A stretch of 64,000 bases of DNA from assembly GCF_000813145.1 (NCBI RefSeq), contig NZ_BAZF01000009.1, positions 62,001-126,000 of the forward strand, written 5' to 3'. Each line of letters begins with the position of its first letter. Positions within the stretch are counted from its first letter, which is position 1. The translations under genes were made by a program, and so were the position numbers. Positions 37,744-47,900 of this stretch are shown one piece after another. The DNA is from Geobacter sp. OR-1. Lineage in GTDB: Bacteria; Desulfobacterota; Desulfuromonadia; Geobacterales; DSM-12255. The notes under the pieces are model-generated. The model saw only the letters and a list, made by a program, of their open reading frames with translations. It was not told the DNA's origin and did no database searches.

Positions 37744-38505
37744 TTAGTGCTGCTTCTTTCTTCTCCACAATGCTAATCCAGCAAGACCTCCTCCAAGGAG
37801 GAGCATGGTTGAAGGTTCTGGAACTGGGTTAATAACGGGTGGAATTGAGCCGAAGCCGTCAAGGTATGCGTAAGATGCATGGCCGCTTGGATCACAGTCT
37901 CTAGTAGTTAGCGTTACTTTAAGCACGTCGTTGTCGGCTATTCCTGCCAGATCCAGATCAAATGTATCCCACGGACGATAGTACCAGATTCCAGCATCAT
38001 CAGTTCCCAAACCCCCGTTGTGTGTAGCCCCTGCAAGCCATCCCGGCGTTATGCTGCCGATATTCCCAGTGAAATAGTCTTCAGAAAACAAAATTGAACC
38101 GCCGGTTGTAATGTCAACGACTTTAATCTGGAACCATGGGGTTTCATCGTAGGAATGAGGAAAGCCGTTGGTTGGCACAAGACCTACTGCTGCCCAAGCA
38201 AAGTAAAGATGGGAAAAGGTATCAGTCTTTACCCATTGCTGGGAAATGGAGCTATACTGGTTACCGCTATACCCCCACGCATTTTGATCCCCTACTTTAG
38301 CTGCGTTGGACCCGATTCCGACCTTATTGAGATTGTTGTTAGTCCGTTGGTCGAAACCTGCACTTACGATACTTGTCTGCCCGGAAGAATTCCACCCTGT
38401 CAAGGTTCCGGTTTCAAATCCCCCATTGATTATTTCTGCCCCCGCAGATACCGCCATTGATAAGATAAACGTTAAACAGCATAGATACACAATAAGCTTA
38501 TTCAT
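37744..38505 (-). CDS. PEP-CTERM sorting-domain protein 2
   Basis: A 253-aa exported protein. Signal peptide about 1-23 (ending VSAGA), then a body starting EIINGGFETGTLTGWNSSG, typical of jelly-roll/carbohydrate-binding-like PEP-CTERM proteins, and the tail VPEPSTMLLLGGGLAGLALW-RRKKQH. The tail is almost identical to protein 1, whereas the bodies are unrelated. It has its own perfect sigma-54 promoter and a terminator. Function unknown. Confidence 0.93.
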   Translation of the reverse strand: MNKLIVYLCCLTFILSMAVSAGAEIINGGFETGTLTGWNSSGQTSIVSAGFDQRTNNNLNKVGIGSNAAKVGDQNAWGYSGNQYSSISQQWVKTDTFSHLYFAWAAVGLVPTNGFPHSYDETPWFQIKVVDITTGGSILFSEDYFTGNIGSITPGWLAGATHNGGLGTDDAGIWYYRPWDTFDLDLAGIADNDVLKVTLTTRDCDPSGHASYAYLDGFGSIPPVINPVPEPSTMLLLGGGLAGLALWRRKKQH

Positions 38506-38563
38506 ACTTCCCCCTTTCTTTTAAAGATAAATATGAAATTACCAATTAGTATAAACACATGCA

Positions 38564-38578
38564 GCAAAACGTGTGCCA
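38564..38578 (-). promoter_or_regulatory. Sigma-54 promoter, PEP-CTERM gene 2
   Basis: Minus strand TGGCACACGTTTTGC, a perfect match to TGGCAC-N5-TTGC. The predicted leader is about 47 bases. Confidence 0.8.
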
Positions 38579-38638
38579 TTATGAAAAAAGATTGTAAATA
38601 TAGTGGGTTAACTTGCGGGTGCCAGGAACGATTACACA

Positions 38639-38657
38639 AACGTAAAATATTTCGACA
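38639..38657 (-). promoter_or_regulatory. PrsR-type upstream element, PEP-CTERM gene 2
   Basis: Plus-strand reading AACGTAAAATATTTCGACA, 60 bases upstream of the -24 element and 22 bases past the end of eboC. Confidence 0.55.
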
Positions 38658-38679
38658 CTATGCTGGAGAACAACAATAA

Positions 38680-39396
38680 TCAGTCCCCTCGCACGAATTT
38701 CTGTCCCAACCACATCAGCAGCGCACCGCCAAGTCCGGCAACCAGCCAAACCGGGGAGACAAGTAATGCCAGTAGGATTCCGTCCAAGATGCATATCCCG
38801 GTTAGCATCAGAGGTATCACCGGCCAGGTAAACGGCTCCTTCCGGCTGTATTCATGTCGCGCTACCAGACTGATCCCTATGACGTATATGAACTGAATGC
38901 CACCGGCAGAGATTACCTGTGGGGGGAACGTCCCGGTTGTGGCCAGCGCGGTCACGGCAAATACCAGAAAGCGGCAGGAGGCCATCAACAGGACACTCAA
39001 AGGATTCTTCTTATGATGCAGGTCGTACCAAATGATCGCTGCCAGAAGCAGCAGGGCGGCAAACAGACCCTGTCGATACGGAAGGAAGGCGAGGAGCAGA
39101 AAACCTGTCGCTAGAAGAGCGGCTGAGAGCGCAACCGCCCCGGCCATGGAGACCCGTCCCGACGGGATCGGACGCGAAGGGCGGTAAACCCGGTCATAGC
39201 CAGCGTCGCAGATATCGTTGAGACACATACCTGCCAGGTAGAAGCACGAAAGAGAAACTCCCAGCACAATATATGGTTCGGGTGCAAACTGTCCGTTCGC
39301 CAGCATGAATGCGCAGAGGACATTGGTCCAGATGCTCGGCAGGTTGCTGATCCTGCAGAGATCGAGGTACGGCTTGATGGTTGAGGAAAAAACCAT
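38680..39396 (-). CDS. eboC: EboC-type UbiA-like prenyltransferase
   Basis: A 238-aa integral membrane protein with 7-8 hydrophobic helices. The UbiA Asp-rich motif is NDICDAGYD, followed by RPSRPIPSGRVS. Among UbiA proteins the immediate EboF and EboE neighbours identify it as EboC of the ebo cluster. In Nostoc the eboABCEF genes are needed to move the scytonemin monomer to the periplasm; the substrate in this organism is unknown. It starts 2 bases after the eboF stop. It ends the eboE-eboF-eboC block. Confidence 0.85.
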   Translation of the reverse strand: MVFSSTIKPYLDLCRISNLPSIWTNVLCAFMLANGQFAPEPYIVLGVSLSCFYLAGMCLNDICDAGYDRVYRPSRPIPSGRVSMAGAVALSAALLATGFLLLAFLPYRQGLFAALLLLAAIIWYDLHHKKNPLSVLLMASCRFLVFAVTALATTGTFPPQVISAGGIQFIYVIGISLVARHEYSRKEPFTWPVIPLMLTGICILDGILLALLVSPVWLVAGLGGALLMWLGQKFVRGD

Positions 39397-39398
39397 GA

Positions 39399-40766
39399 TC
39401 AGGCGTCGAAAACATGCCGCAGAATAAGATCACGAACTGCAGTTGCCTCGATTTCGCTCCCTTCAAGTAGTTGCGGAGCGCTGGTCATGAAAAGCGGTCC
39501 ATCGTCGGGATTGTCGGTGATTCTACCGTGCGAACCCTTAACCAGAGCGGCATCAAGAGGAATAACATCCATCAGGTAACGGAACCCCAGGATCTTCTTT
39601 GCCAGGGTCACAGCAATTTTCAGTTTGGGGAAACGGATAGCCGGGTCGAGAAACAGCTCGCACGGATCGTAACCCGGCTTGGCGTGGATATTAACCGTTC
39701 TGGCATAATCGGGGGCACTTTTGTCGTCCTGCCACCAGTAGTAGGAGAACCAGCTTTCGGCAGCTGCAACTAGTACCAGTTCACCAGACCTTTGGTGGTC
39801 CAGTCCGTGGGCTCGCTTGCCATCTGCATCCAGCACTAGTTCTACTCCGGGAACCGTTGTGAAAAGCTGCTTGACCGCCGGAATGTCCTGCTGATTCCGG
39901 ACATACAGGTGGGCGACTTGATGATCGGCAACAGCAAAGCCCCTGCTGATCATCGGGTCGAGGTATTCGCGCCCTTGATCGATCTTCAGGGAGAGGAAAC
40001 CGGCATCGCGCAGGATCCGGTTCGGGTGGATCGGGCGTGACACCTGGGTGATGCCGTATTCGGAGAGGACAACGACCCGGCACCCCCGCCCGTCGAAGAA
40101 ATCAAACAATTTGCCGCACAGGGCATCAATTTCGGCCAGATCCCCGGAGACGTCGCCCCTTGGCCCCGACTTCTGCAGACAGTAATCAAGGTGCGGGAGA
40201 TAGACGAGTTGCAGGGTTGGTGAAAATTCCCTGTCCGTCGCCATGGCATTGGCGATCCATTCGCTGGAAACGATCGAGGTTGCCGGCCCCCAGAAATGGA
40301 ATAACGGAAACTGCCCAAACTGGCTGTTATATCTGTCGCGCAACTCCAGAGGGACCGTATAGCAGTCCGGCAGTTTACGGCCGTCGGCACAGTAAAGGGG
40401 GCGTGGTGTCATGGTGATGTCAGCGTCGGTCTGCATGGCATACCACCAGAAGCAGTTTGAGCAGGTAAAGCCCGGGTTGCGGCGTTTCGCCTCGTGCCAG
40501 ATTTTTTCCCCAGCGACGAGGCGGTTGGACTGCTTCCAGAACATGACCTCGCCGAGATCGCGTTCAAACCAGCCGTTAGCGACGATACCGTGGTCGGACG
40601 GCATCTTGCCTGTCAGGTAGGTTGACTGGACCGAGCAGGTGACAGCAGGTGTTATTGTCCTTATCGGAATGGAAGATGGAAGAAAATGATTTAGCCGCGG
40701 GGTGCACGGTCCTCCGAGCAGCGATCGGGTAAGGCCGACGACATTAAGGATCACAGTGCGCTGCAT
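39399..40766 (-). CDS. eboF: EboF-type alkaline-phosphatase-superfamily phosphodiesterase
   Basis: A 455-aa protein related to nucleotide pyrophosphatases/phosphodiesterases. Near the start, TITPAVTCSVQSTYLTGKMPSDHGIVANGW contains the nucleophile region (Thr/Ser after PAVTC) and the SDHG metal motif. LSEYGIT and DHQVAH supply further metal ligands. No signal peptide is evident. The ATG at 40766 overlaps the eboE end by 23 bases. Assigned as EboF by family and neighbours. Confidence 0.85.
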   Translation of the reverse strand: MQRTVILNVVGLTRSLLGGPCTPRLNHFLPSSIPIRTITPAVTCSVQSTYLTGKMPSDHGIVANGWFERDLGEVMFWKQSNRLVAGEKIWHEAKRRNPGFTCSNCFWWYAMQTDADITMTPRPLYCADGRKLPDCYTVPLELRDRYNSQFGQFPLFHFWGPATSIVSSEWIANAMATDREFSPTLQLVYLPHLDYCLQKSGPRGDVSGDLAEIDALCGKLFDFFDGRGCRVVVLSEYGITQVSRPIHPNRILRDAGFLSLKIDQGREYLDPMISRGFAVADHQVAHLYVRNQQDIPAVKQLFTTVPGVELVLDADGKRAHGLDHQRSGELVLVAAAESWFSYYWWQDDKSAPDYARTVNIHAKPGYDPCELFLDPAIRFPKLKIAVTLAKKILGFRYLMDVIPLDAALVKGSHGRITDNPDDGPLFMTSAPQLLEGSEIEATAVRDLILRHVFDA

Positions 40767-41850
40767 TGAGCTGCTCCTTGAGCCAGGAAATTTCGCGGAT
40801 AATCGAGTCGGTCACTGACTCACACCGGAGTGCCTTCGGCAGAACATCCCAGGTGTAAGTCTCGACTTCCAGGAGTACGCCGGTCGGCACGACAGGCAGG
40901 AGCAGCTGAATGAATGATCGAGTTGTCCCCAGATCTCCAAACCGTTCCTGGAATATTGGCACATGGAAATGGCAGCGCCACTCGTCCCCTGATTGCCGGT
41001 CATGGCCGGTAAGGGCTGAAGGAAGGTCCGCATACCGAGTAATGCTACCATCCTGGCGGCGAATGACAACCTGGTGCAGGTAACAGGGTTCGGCAAACGG
41101 CTGCAGCAGAGTCGCCGCCGGGTCTTTAATTCTGATTGCCGATGAAATCTGGACCTTTGCGATCTCGATCCCTGCCCCTCTCAGCTCGGCAAGCGACGCA
41201 ACAGGATCTTCCATCTCCACTGCCTGGTGGCAGCAGTCGTAACAAAGTCCAAGATGCCGGCGCAGCCGTTCCGGAAGCTCAAAGTCGTTGAAAAAACGGC
41301 AGACCTCGGCGGTAGTTTCCAGGAGACAGCCAGGTTCCGGTTCCAGCGCCAGCAGGATTTTCTCTCCGGACTGCTCGTAAATCCTCGCCAGGTGGGAAAG
41401 CACCGCTTCCAGCTGTTTGAGGATCGTGGGGAGGTCATCTTTGCGGGCTGCCCCCTTAAACCCTAACGGGACAGTTGATATCGATCCGGTAATTGCCTTC
41501 GGCAGCCAGGTCGAGAGGAGATCGGCCAGCCGAATGGTGTAGGCGGAGCGCTCCGGGGATCGCCAATCCGGTAGATAGACGTTCTCTTTGATTCGGTAAT
41601 TGTGAAACGAACCGTACGGAAAGCCGTTCAAAGTGGGGACGAAGCAATCCTGTTCCTCAAGCCAGCGCTGGAAGCGGTTGTTTTCTGCTGCAGTCAGCTG
41701 GACTGCCGCAAGGTTCGGGAGACGCAGGCCGATGGGGAACGGGGCATTTGGGGATACCGCCGATTTGACGGCAGGAATATGCTGCTGAAGAGCTCCAAAC
41801 ACCGCGTCCCAGGTTTCGCCGGGATGGATATTGGTGCAATAGGTGATCAT
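40744..41850 (-). CDS. eboE: Metabolite traffic protein EboE (TIM-barrel)
   Basis: A 368-aa xylose-isomerase/AP-endonuclease-like TIM barrel. It begins ITYCTNIHPGETWDAVFGAL, characteristic of EboE, with LALEPEPGCLLET and GLCYDCCHQAVEMEDP carrying probable metal ligands. The reaction is not established for the family. Its ATG is only 17 bases beyond the T-run of the giant gene's terminator, with no room for a promoter and no clear Shine-Dalgarno, so expression may depend on read-through. Confidence 0.87.
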   Translation of the reverse strand: MITYCTNIHPGETWDAVFGALQQHIPAVKSAVSPNAPFPIGLRLPNLAAVQLTAAENNRFQRWLEEQDCFVPTLNGFPYGSFHNYRIKENVYLPDWRSPERSAYTIRLADLLSTWLPKAITGSISTVPLGFKGAARKDDLPTILKQLEAVLSHLARIYEQSGEKILLALEPEPGCLLETTAEVCRFFNDFELPERLRRHLGLCYDCCHQAVEMEDPVASLAELRGAGIEIAKVQISSAIRIKDPAATLLQPFAEPCYLHQVVIRRQDGSITRYADLPSALTGHDRQSGDEWRCHFHVPIFQERFGDLGTTRSFIQLLLPVVPTGVLLEVETYTWDVLPKALRCESVTDSIIREISWLKEQLNAAHCDP

Positions 41851-41867
41851 GCAGGCAATTGTACGAC

Positions 41868-41917
41868 AAAAAAACGCCCCGCGCTACTTCCTGAAAGCTA
41901 TAGAAGTAGCGCGGGGC
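41868..41917 (-). terminator. Strong terminator between the giant gene and eboE
   Basis: A perfect 15-bp GC-rich stem (41876-41890 with 41903-41917, 12-base loop) followed on the minus strand by seven T residues (41874-41868). An outer 8-bp inverted repeat CAGGCAAT / ATTGCCTG (41852-41859 and 41920-41927) encloses it. Confidence 0.9.
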
Positions 41918-41929
41918 TGATTGCCTGGA

Positions 41930-44900
41930 TCAGAGTGTAGGTTTTGCGTTCGCTTCGTTTGAATAGAGCGACTCAAGTCCGGTGGCATCCACAGAGGTGA
42001 CTCGCCAGTAGTAAGTTGTGTCGTTAGTCAGGCCAACGTCGGCATAGTTGCAGTAGGTATGCCCAGTTTTTATTCTTGCGTATGGACCGCCGGCAACTGT
42101 GCTTCTAAAGACGTTGTAGGTGACTTTGCCGGGCACACAGCTCCATACCAGACCGGCCTTGCCCGATTTGGGGCGTGCCGTCAGATTGAAGATTGTCTGA
42201 ACCGGCACAAGCGGTCTCACGACCACTGTGGAACTGTCATTGGCGCTGTTGGGGTCAGCAGGCGTGGAGGCGGTGCGGCTCGCCGTGTTGTTGTAGAGAC
42301 CTGTGGGAAGCACGGTAGCGGTGACGGATAGGGTGGCGCTGGCGCCGTTGTTCAGCGTCCCAATATTCCAGATGCCGCTGGGCGGGTTGTAGGTCCCCTG
42401 GGAGGGGAGACCAGTCACCAGGGTGTAGCCGGTCGGCAGCAGCTCGGTCACCTGCACGCCGGTGGCGTTGGCCGGGCCGCTGTTGGTCACTGTCACGGTG
42501 AAGGTGACGTTCTCCCCGATGCCGGGGCTGGTCTTGTCGACCGTCTTGGTGATGGCGATATCGGCCTGGGGAAGAGGCGATACATTGACCGTGGCGGTGT
42601 CGGTGCCGCTGCCACCATCGGCGTCGCTGACTGTTACGGTCACGGTGAATTTGCCGTTTGCAGAGTATAGATGGTTCAGAGCAAACGACTTGTCTGGATT
42701 CAGGGCTAGAGCCTGATCACCGGTTCCGTCGCCGTAATTGACCTTTGCCGTCCAGCTGTCCGCTCCCGGATCAATGAATGAACCGCTACTGGAGAAGGAA
42801 CCGGATCCCACCAGATTTGCATCCGGTCCGGCCTCAACGACCGGAGCAACGTTATTCACAGTGATCAGGGCACTGCCTGTTCCGGCGCCGCTATCCTTGT
42901 CAGTCACTGTTACGGTCACAGTGAAGGCCCCATTTTGAGGATAAAGATGATTCAAGGAGAAACCCTTGCCAGTGAGGGCCAGAGGTTGGGCTCCGCTGCC
43001 GTCCCCATAGTCCACGGTAGCAGTCCATGTGTCTGCGCCCGGATCAACAAAGCTTCCGGTTGACGTATAGGTCCCGCCTTCGTTTATGGTTGCCCCCGGG
43101 ATTTGATTAATGATCGGCGGCGCATTCAGAACTTCAACAGTTGTGGTGGCTATAGACTCCAGAGCGCCATCCGAGACCTTGAGCCGCACTGTGAACGAGC
43201 CGTTATCCGGGCGGCTGAATGACGGCTTATTGCCCGAGGTTTCAAAGGTGCCGTCGTTGTCCAGGTCCCAAGAGTAGGTGAGCGGGTTGCCATCCGGGTC
43301 AGATGATGCGGAACCATCAAGTTGAATTGTTCCTCCCTCGTTTAATGTGTAGGGACCGCCGGCATTGGCCACTGGTGGATTGTTGCTCCTGATGGTAATT
43401 GTAGCCCAACGCGCTTCGGAAGTCAGCTTGTCGTAGTTGGGCGGATTAAGCACCCCATTATCAACAACCTTGAGACCGATATTATAAGTGCCCGGAGTGT
43501 TCCAGGTGAAGGTCGGTTTGGCGCCGGTGGCATCGGTAAAGTTATACGGGAAGGCACCGTCCAGTTCCCAACCGTAGGCAGTGATGATATCGGTCGGGTC
43601 GATGTCGTACGATTTGCTGCCATCAAGCTGTAAAGGAATCCCGACATAGCCGACATACGGCCCTCCCGGGTCGGCTATTGGTGCATGCGGCGGCACCGCA
43701 ACAATCACTGTGATGGTGTTGGTGTCATACTTGGGCGGGGCGTTGTTGTCGGTAACTCGCAGGGTAACCTTGAAGGTACCGAGCTGTGTATAGGTATGGG
43801 TTGCCGTTGGCTGGTCGCTGCTGGAGTCGTAGACGCCGTCGCCGTCGAAATCCCATTCATACTTGACAATCTTACGGAATGGATCGAGATGATAGGATTT
43901 TGAGCCGTCAAAAGTAAGCGGCCAGTCGATCCCCCAAACCATGTTGTTGCCGGCAATGGCTACCGGAGGCAGCACGAAGAGGGTCTTTGTCAGGACAATG
44001 ACGCCCCACGCCGTCTTGAAGGCACCGGTGACATACCCGGAAGATGAGACGAACTCTCCGTTTGCGTTCTGATCATTGACGATGGTACGGGCAATCCCGC
44101 GGTCAGGGTCATTGTACCAGTCTATGGCGTTGGCAGTCCCTTCGCCCATGATGACGACTTCCTTGGGCTTGGCGATCCTCATTGCCTTGGCAAGGGCATA
44201 AAATGCGTAATAGTTTTCCTTGCCGTTGTACCAATTGTTCCAGTATGAAGCCAGGAAGTTTTCAGCCAGACTCCAGCGCGGGTCGGTCGTCGGGACGCGG
44301 TCGAAAGCCAACTGAGCGAGACCGGACGGTGTCGTTGCCTCACCATTGCCGGGGCCAGCATATCCGTACCCTTTCCCATCCCCGTTTCTGCTGTTGGCAA
44401 GCCATACCAGGTTCCTGTCCCGGACCCATTGGGGGATCTTGATCCAGTTCTGTTCTTCGGCCGCCTCAAAACCGAGGGCTGCCCATTGGCAGGCGGAGTT
44501 GTCGGCATCACCGTTCCAGCCATAGCGCCAGCCGCCGGAAGAGTACCCTTCATCCACCTGTCCCCAGTAATACATCTCTGCCATATCCTCGACTATGTCG
44601 CGATAGGTTCTGCCGATTATGCCCGTATCGCCGGAAGTTGCCTTCATGTTCGGCGTGCCGGACGCAACCAGGGCCATCATGACCTGACCACCCTGGTATA
44701 TCGGCTGGCCGTCAGTAACTTCAATACCAATGCCGTTGCCGTTCAGGTCCGGGTCTCCGTAAGCCTGATCGTTTATGGCAGTCTGTCGAATAGCTGAGAG
44801 CATATAGCTCATCCCGCGCGAGACATCCTCCACATATGGATCGTTGCTGAAATCCCCGATTTCCAGGTGGCCGTTTATTTCCATGGCGTGCAGTGCAGAA

Positions 44901-47900
44901 GCTGTTGCTGATGAGTAATGGCTGGAGTATCCGGACCAGCGACCGTCTGATGATCCGCCAGTTCTGTCCTGGGTGGTGTGGATATACCACAATGCATCGT
45001 CGATCGACTTGTTTACCTCGACATTAAGGGTCTTGGTCCGAATGATGATCGGATAGGTATCCGAAGAACTCTTGCCGTCGGCATCGGTTACGGTTATCCG
45101 GGCCGTTATCGGCGTCCCGTCGGCAGCAGTGTAGGTGTGTTTTGCCGAGAGATTGTAGGTGTCGGTTACCGTTGCCGGCGTCGAAGATGTGCCGTCGCCG
45201 AAATCCCAAGCATAGGTGATCGGCGCTTTGCCTGATTTTACTACGGCCTTGAGAATCACTTCTTCGCCGCTCCAGGTGTCATGCGGTACTTCTACCCCGC
45301 CGGTGAACTGCCACGGTGCGGTTATGACCAGCGGGTCAGAACTGACCGTCAGGGTCGATGATGCCGTAGCGCTCTGGCCAGCGCCGTCGGTAACGGTGAG
45401 CTGGACCGGGAAGGTACCGGCACTACTCGGCGTAAATACCGGCTTCTCGCCCTGCAGGATCTGAAGGCCGGCTGTAAGCGCCATATTGTCGATGATGAAC
45501 GTCCCTGTATAATAGGAAACCCCTGCCTTGAAGGTCGAGTAGGCTGGTACATAGCTTGAATCATACAGCATGACCCAATCGCCGGATGATGCCGGCTTGT
45601 AGTAGTAGCGGGCTCCGGCGATCGCTCCGGATGGCGATGTTTTCAGTTCCACCCTGGCGTCGTACTGAACGTTAAGCGAATACGACCCCACCTGGGCACG
45701 GTGGGAACCGCTTTCGTAAACTCTCAGCGTGCCGTTGTCGAAATAGAGTGCGTACGGCATCTGCTCATAGCTGTAATTGGTGCTAGTATTCTTGAAACCG
45801 AACATCAGATTCCCGCTGGCCGTCTGCAGTACCTGGCCGGTGATTATCCCTGTTCCGTCTAGGGTAAAATCATTTTTGGTGAACAGGTAGCGAGAACCCC
45901 ATCCCCCACTGCCGGTAAGGGTTACCGCATTGTTCTGCGTCACGCCTGTGGCAGGGTACAACCATATTGCGGTATCGATGATTGTACCGTTAAAGCTGTC
46001 ATTAACGAGGTAGTTGGCCGTGCCGATGCTCCATTTGTAGCCTTTGATGCCGAAATCATCGGTTGATCCCGAGCCGTTCAGCCGAACCGGCAGACCGATA
46101 TTCGACAAGTACGGTCCCCCTGCATTTGCTGTTGGTGCATTCCCGATAGTCACGGTCACGGTGGCGGTCGCGGTGGCGGTCAGCAGGGCCGCGTCCTTCA
46201 CCGTCAGGGTAACGGTGTAGGTCCCTGTAGTGCCGTAGGCATGGGTCGGTTGAGCCCCCTTGCCGGATGTACCGTCACCGAAGTCCCAGGAATAGGAAAG
46301 GATACTGGTATTGTCGGTGGAAGCTGTGCCGTCGAAACTGACCGGCATGTTAGGCTCGGTGAAGTACGGACCGCCTGCGTTTGCCGTGGGTGCGGCGGTG
46401 GCAACGACCGATGCGGTGGTGGTAGTGGTATGTGATTGGTTCGCGTGGTCCGTGACCTTCAGGGTTATCGTATTGGTGCCTGGCGTTACGTAGGTGTGGG
46501 ATACGGTCTTAGTTGTCACCACCGGGGTCCCGTCGCCGAAGTTCCATTCGTACTTCCAGATGGCCACGTCATCGGTCGACGCAGAAGCGTCGGCGTTGAT
46601 GGTCCAGTGCTTGTTGACTACCTGGTCTTCGTTGACGTTATAAGGTCCTCCCGGATTGGCGACAGGAGGGGCATTCGCCGATATCGTTACTGTTGTGGTC
46701 TTTGTGTCGCTCTGGCCAGACCTGTCGGTAACCGTAAGAGTAACGGTTCTTGCGCCTACACCGGTGTAGGTGTGGGATGGCTTGGCCCCGGTTCCGGTCG
46801 TGTTGTCACCGAAGTTCCAGGCGTATGATTCGATTCCGGTGTCGTCACTGGAACCGCTGCCGTCAAAGGCTACAGCCCAGGTATTCTGGTTGGCTTTTGT
46901 TTCGTCAAGGATATATGGGCCGCCTGGATCGGCCAGCGGCGGGGTTCCCTTTGCAGCCGTCACCTGGGTGGTGGCAGCCGCGGTCTGTCCAGCCTTGTCT
47001 GTTACCTTGAGGGTTGCGGTGTATGTCCCTTCCGCATAGAGATGGGTCGGTTTCTGATGTGTCGCAGCCGGTCCGGACGAGCGTGAATAGACATTCAGAT
47101 TGTCAAATTTGGCATCGGTACGGTAGGTCGAGAATCCGACCATACCGGTGGCGAAATAGGTGTCGTTGTAATTGAAGTACAGTGAGTCGTTTACGTAGCA
47201 CTTGATGTTGTTGCCGTATGCCTCGACCTTCAGGTGGTACCAGGTATTCAGCTGGGGCACGAATGGAAGTGCGATCTGGGCCAGCTGACCAAAACTGCCG
47301 TTTAGTTGCCGGTAGAGCAGGAGGTCGTTCTGCCCCCTTCCCCTGAATATGAATTCATAGTGATTGTTCGTGTCCTGCGCCCGGAAGATGAGCTGTGCTT
47401 CCTGGCCGCTGCCGGAGACGAGCATCACGTCTGTCTCGACGGTGTAATCACCGGACTTGGCATTGCCGATCATTGTGTCGGTTCTGTCCGGACTGGCATT
47501 GGTCTGTTCGTACGCCCCACCGTTCACGGTCCAGCTGCTGCCGGCCATCGGCGTCCAGCCGCTGGCGTTTCCGTCAGTGAAGTCATCGCTAAGGCCATCA
47601 CCGAAGTCCCATTCGTAACTCACGATGCCGCTGTCATCGCTCGAGCCGGAACCGTCGAGATTGACCGTATAGCGCCCATTGCTTGCCTTGGCCTCGCCGA
47701 CCGAATAAGGGCCGCCGGCATTGGCAACAGGCGGGGCTCCCAGGGCATATACCACTGCGGTATCGGCAGATTTATTCCCGGCATTGTCAGTTACAACGAG
47801 GCTTGCCAGGTAACGCCCTTCTGCGGCAAAAGAGTGGGCCTGGGTCATGCCTGAGGCGGTGCTGCCGTCACCAAAAGCCCAGTTATAGGCCGCAATGGAG

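Noticed and set aside
41930-42200. PEP-CTERM or other cell-wall sorting signal on the giant protein
   Set aside because: The C-terminus is an FN3-like domain ending NEANAKPTL, without PEP motif, hydrophobic helix or basic tail.
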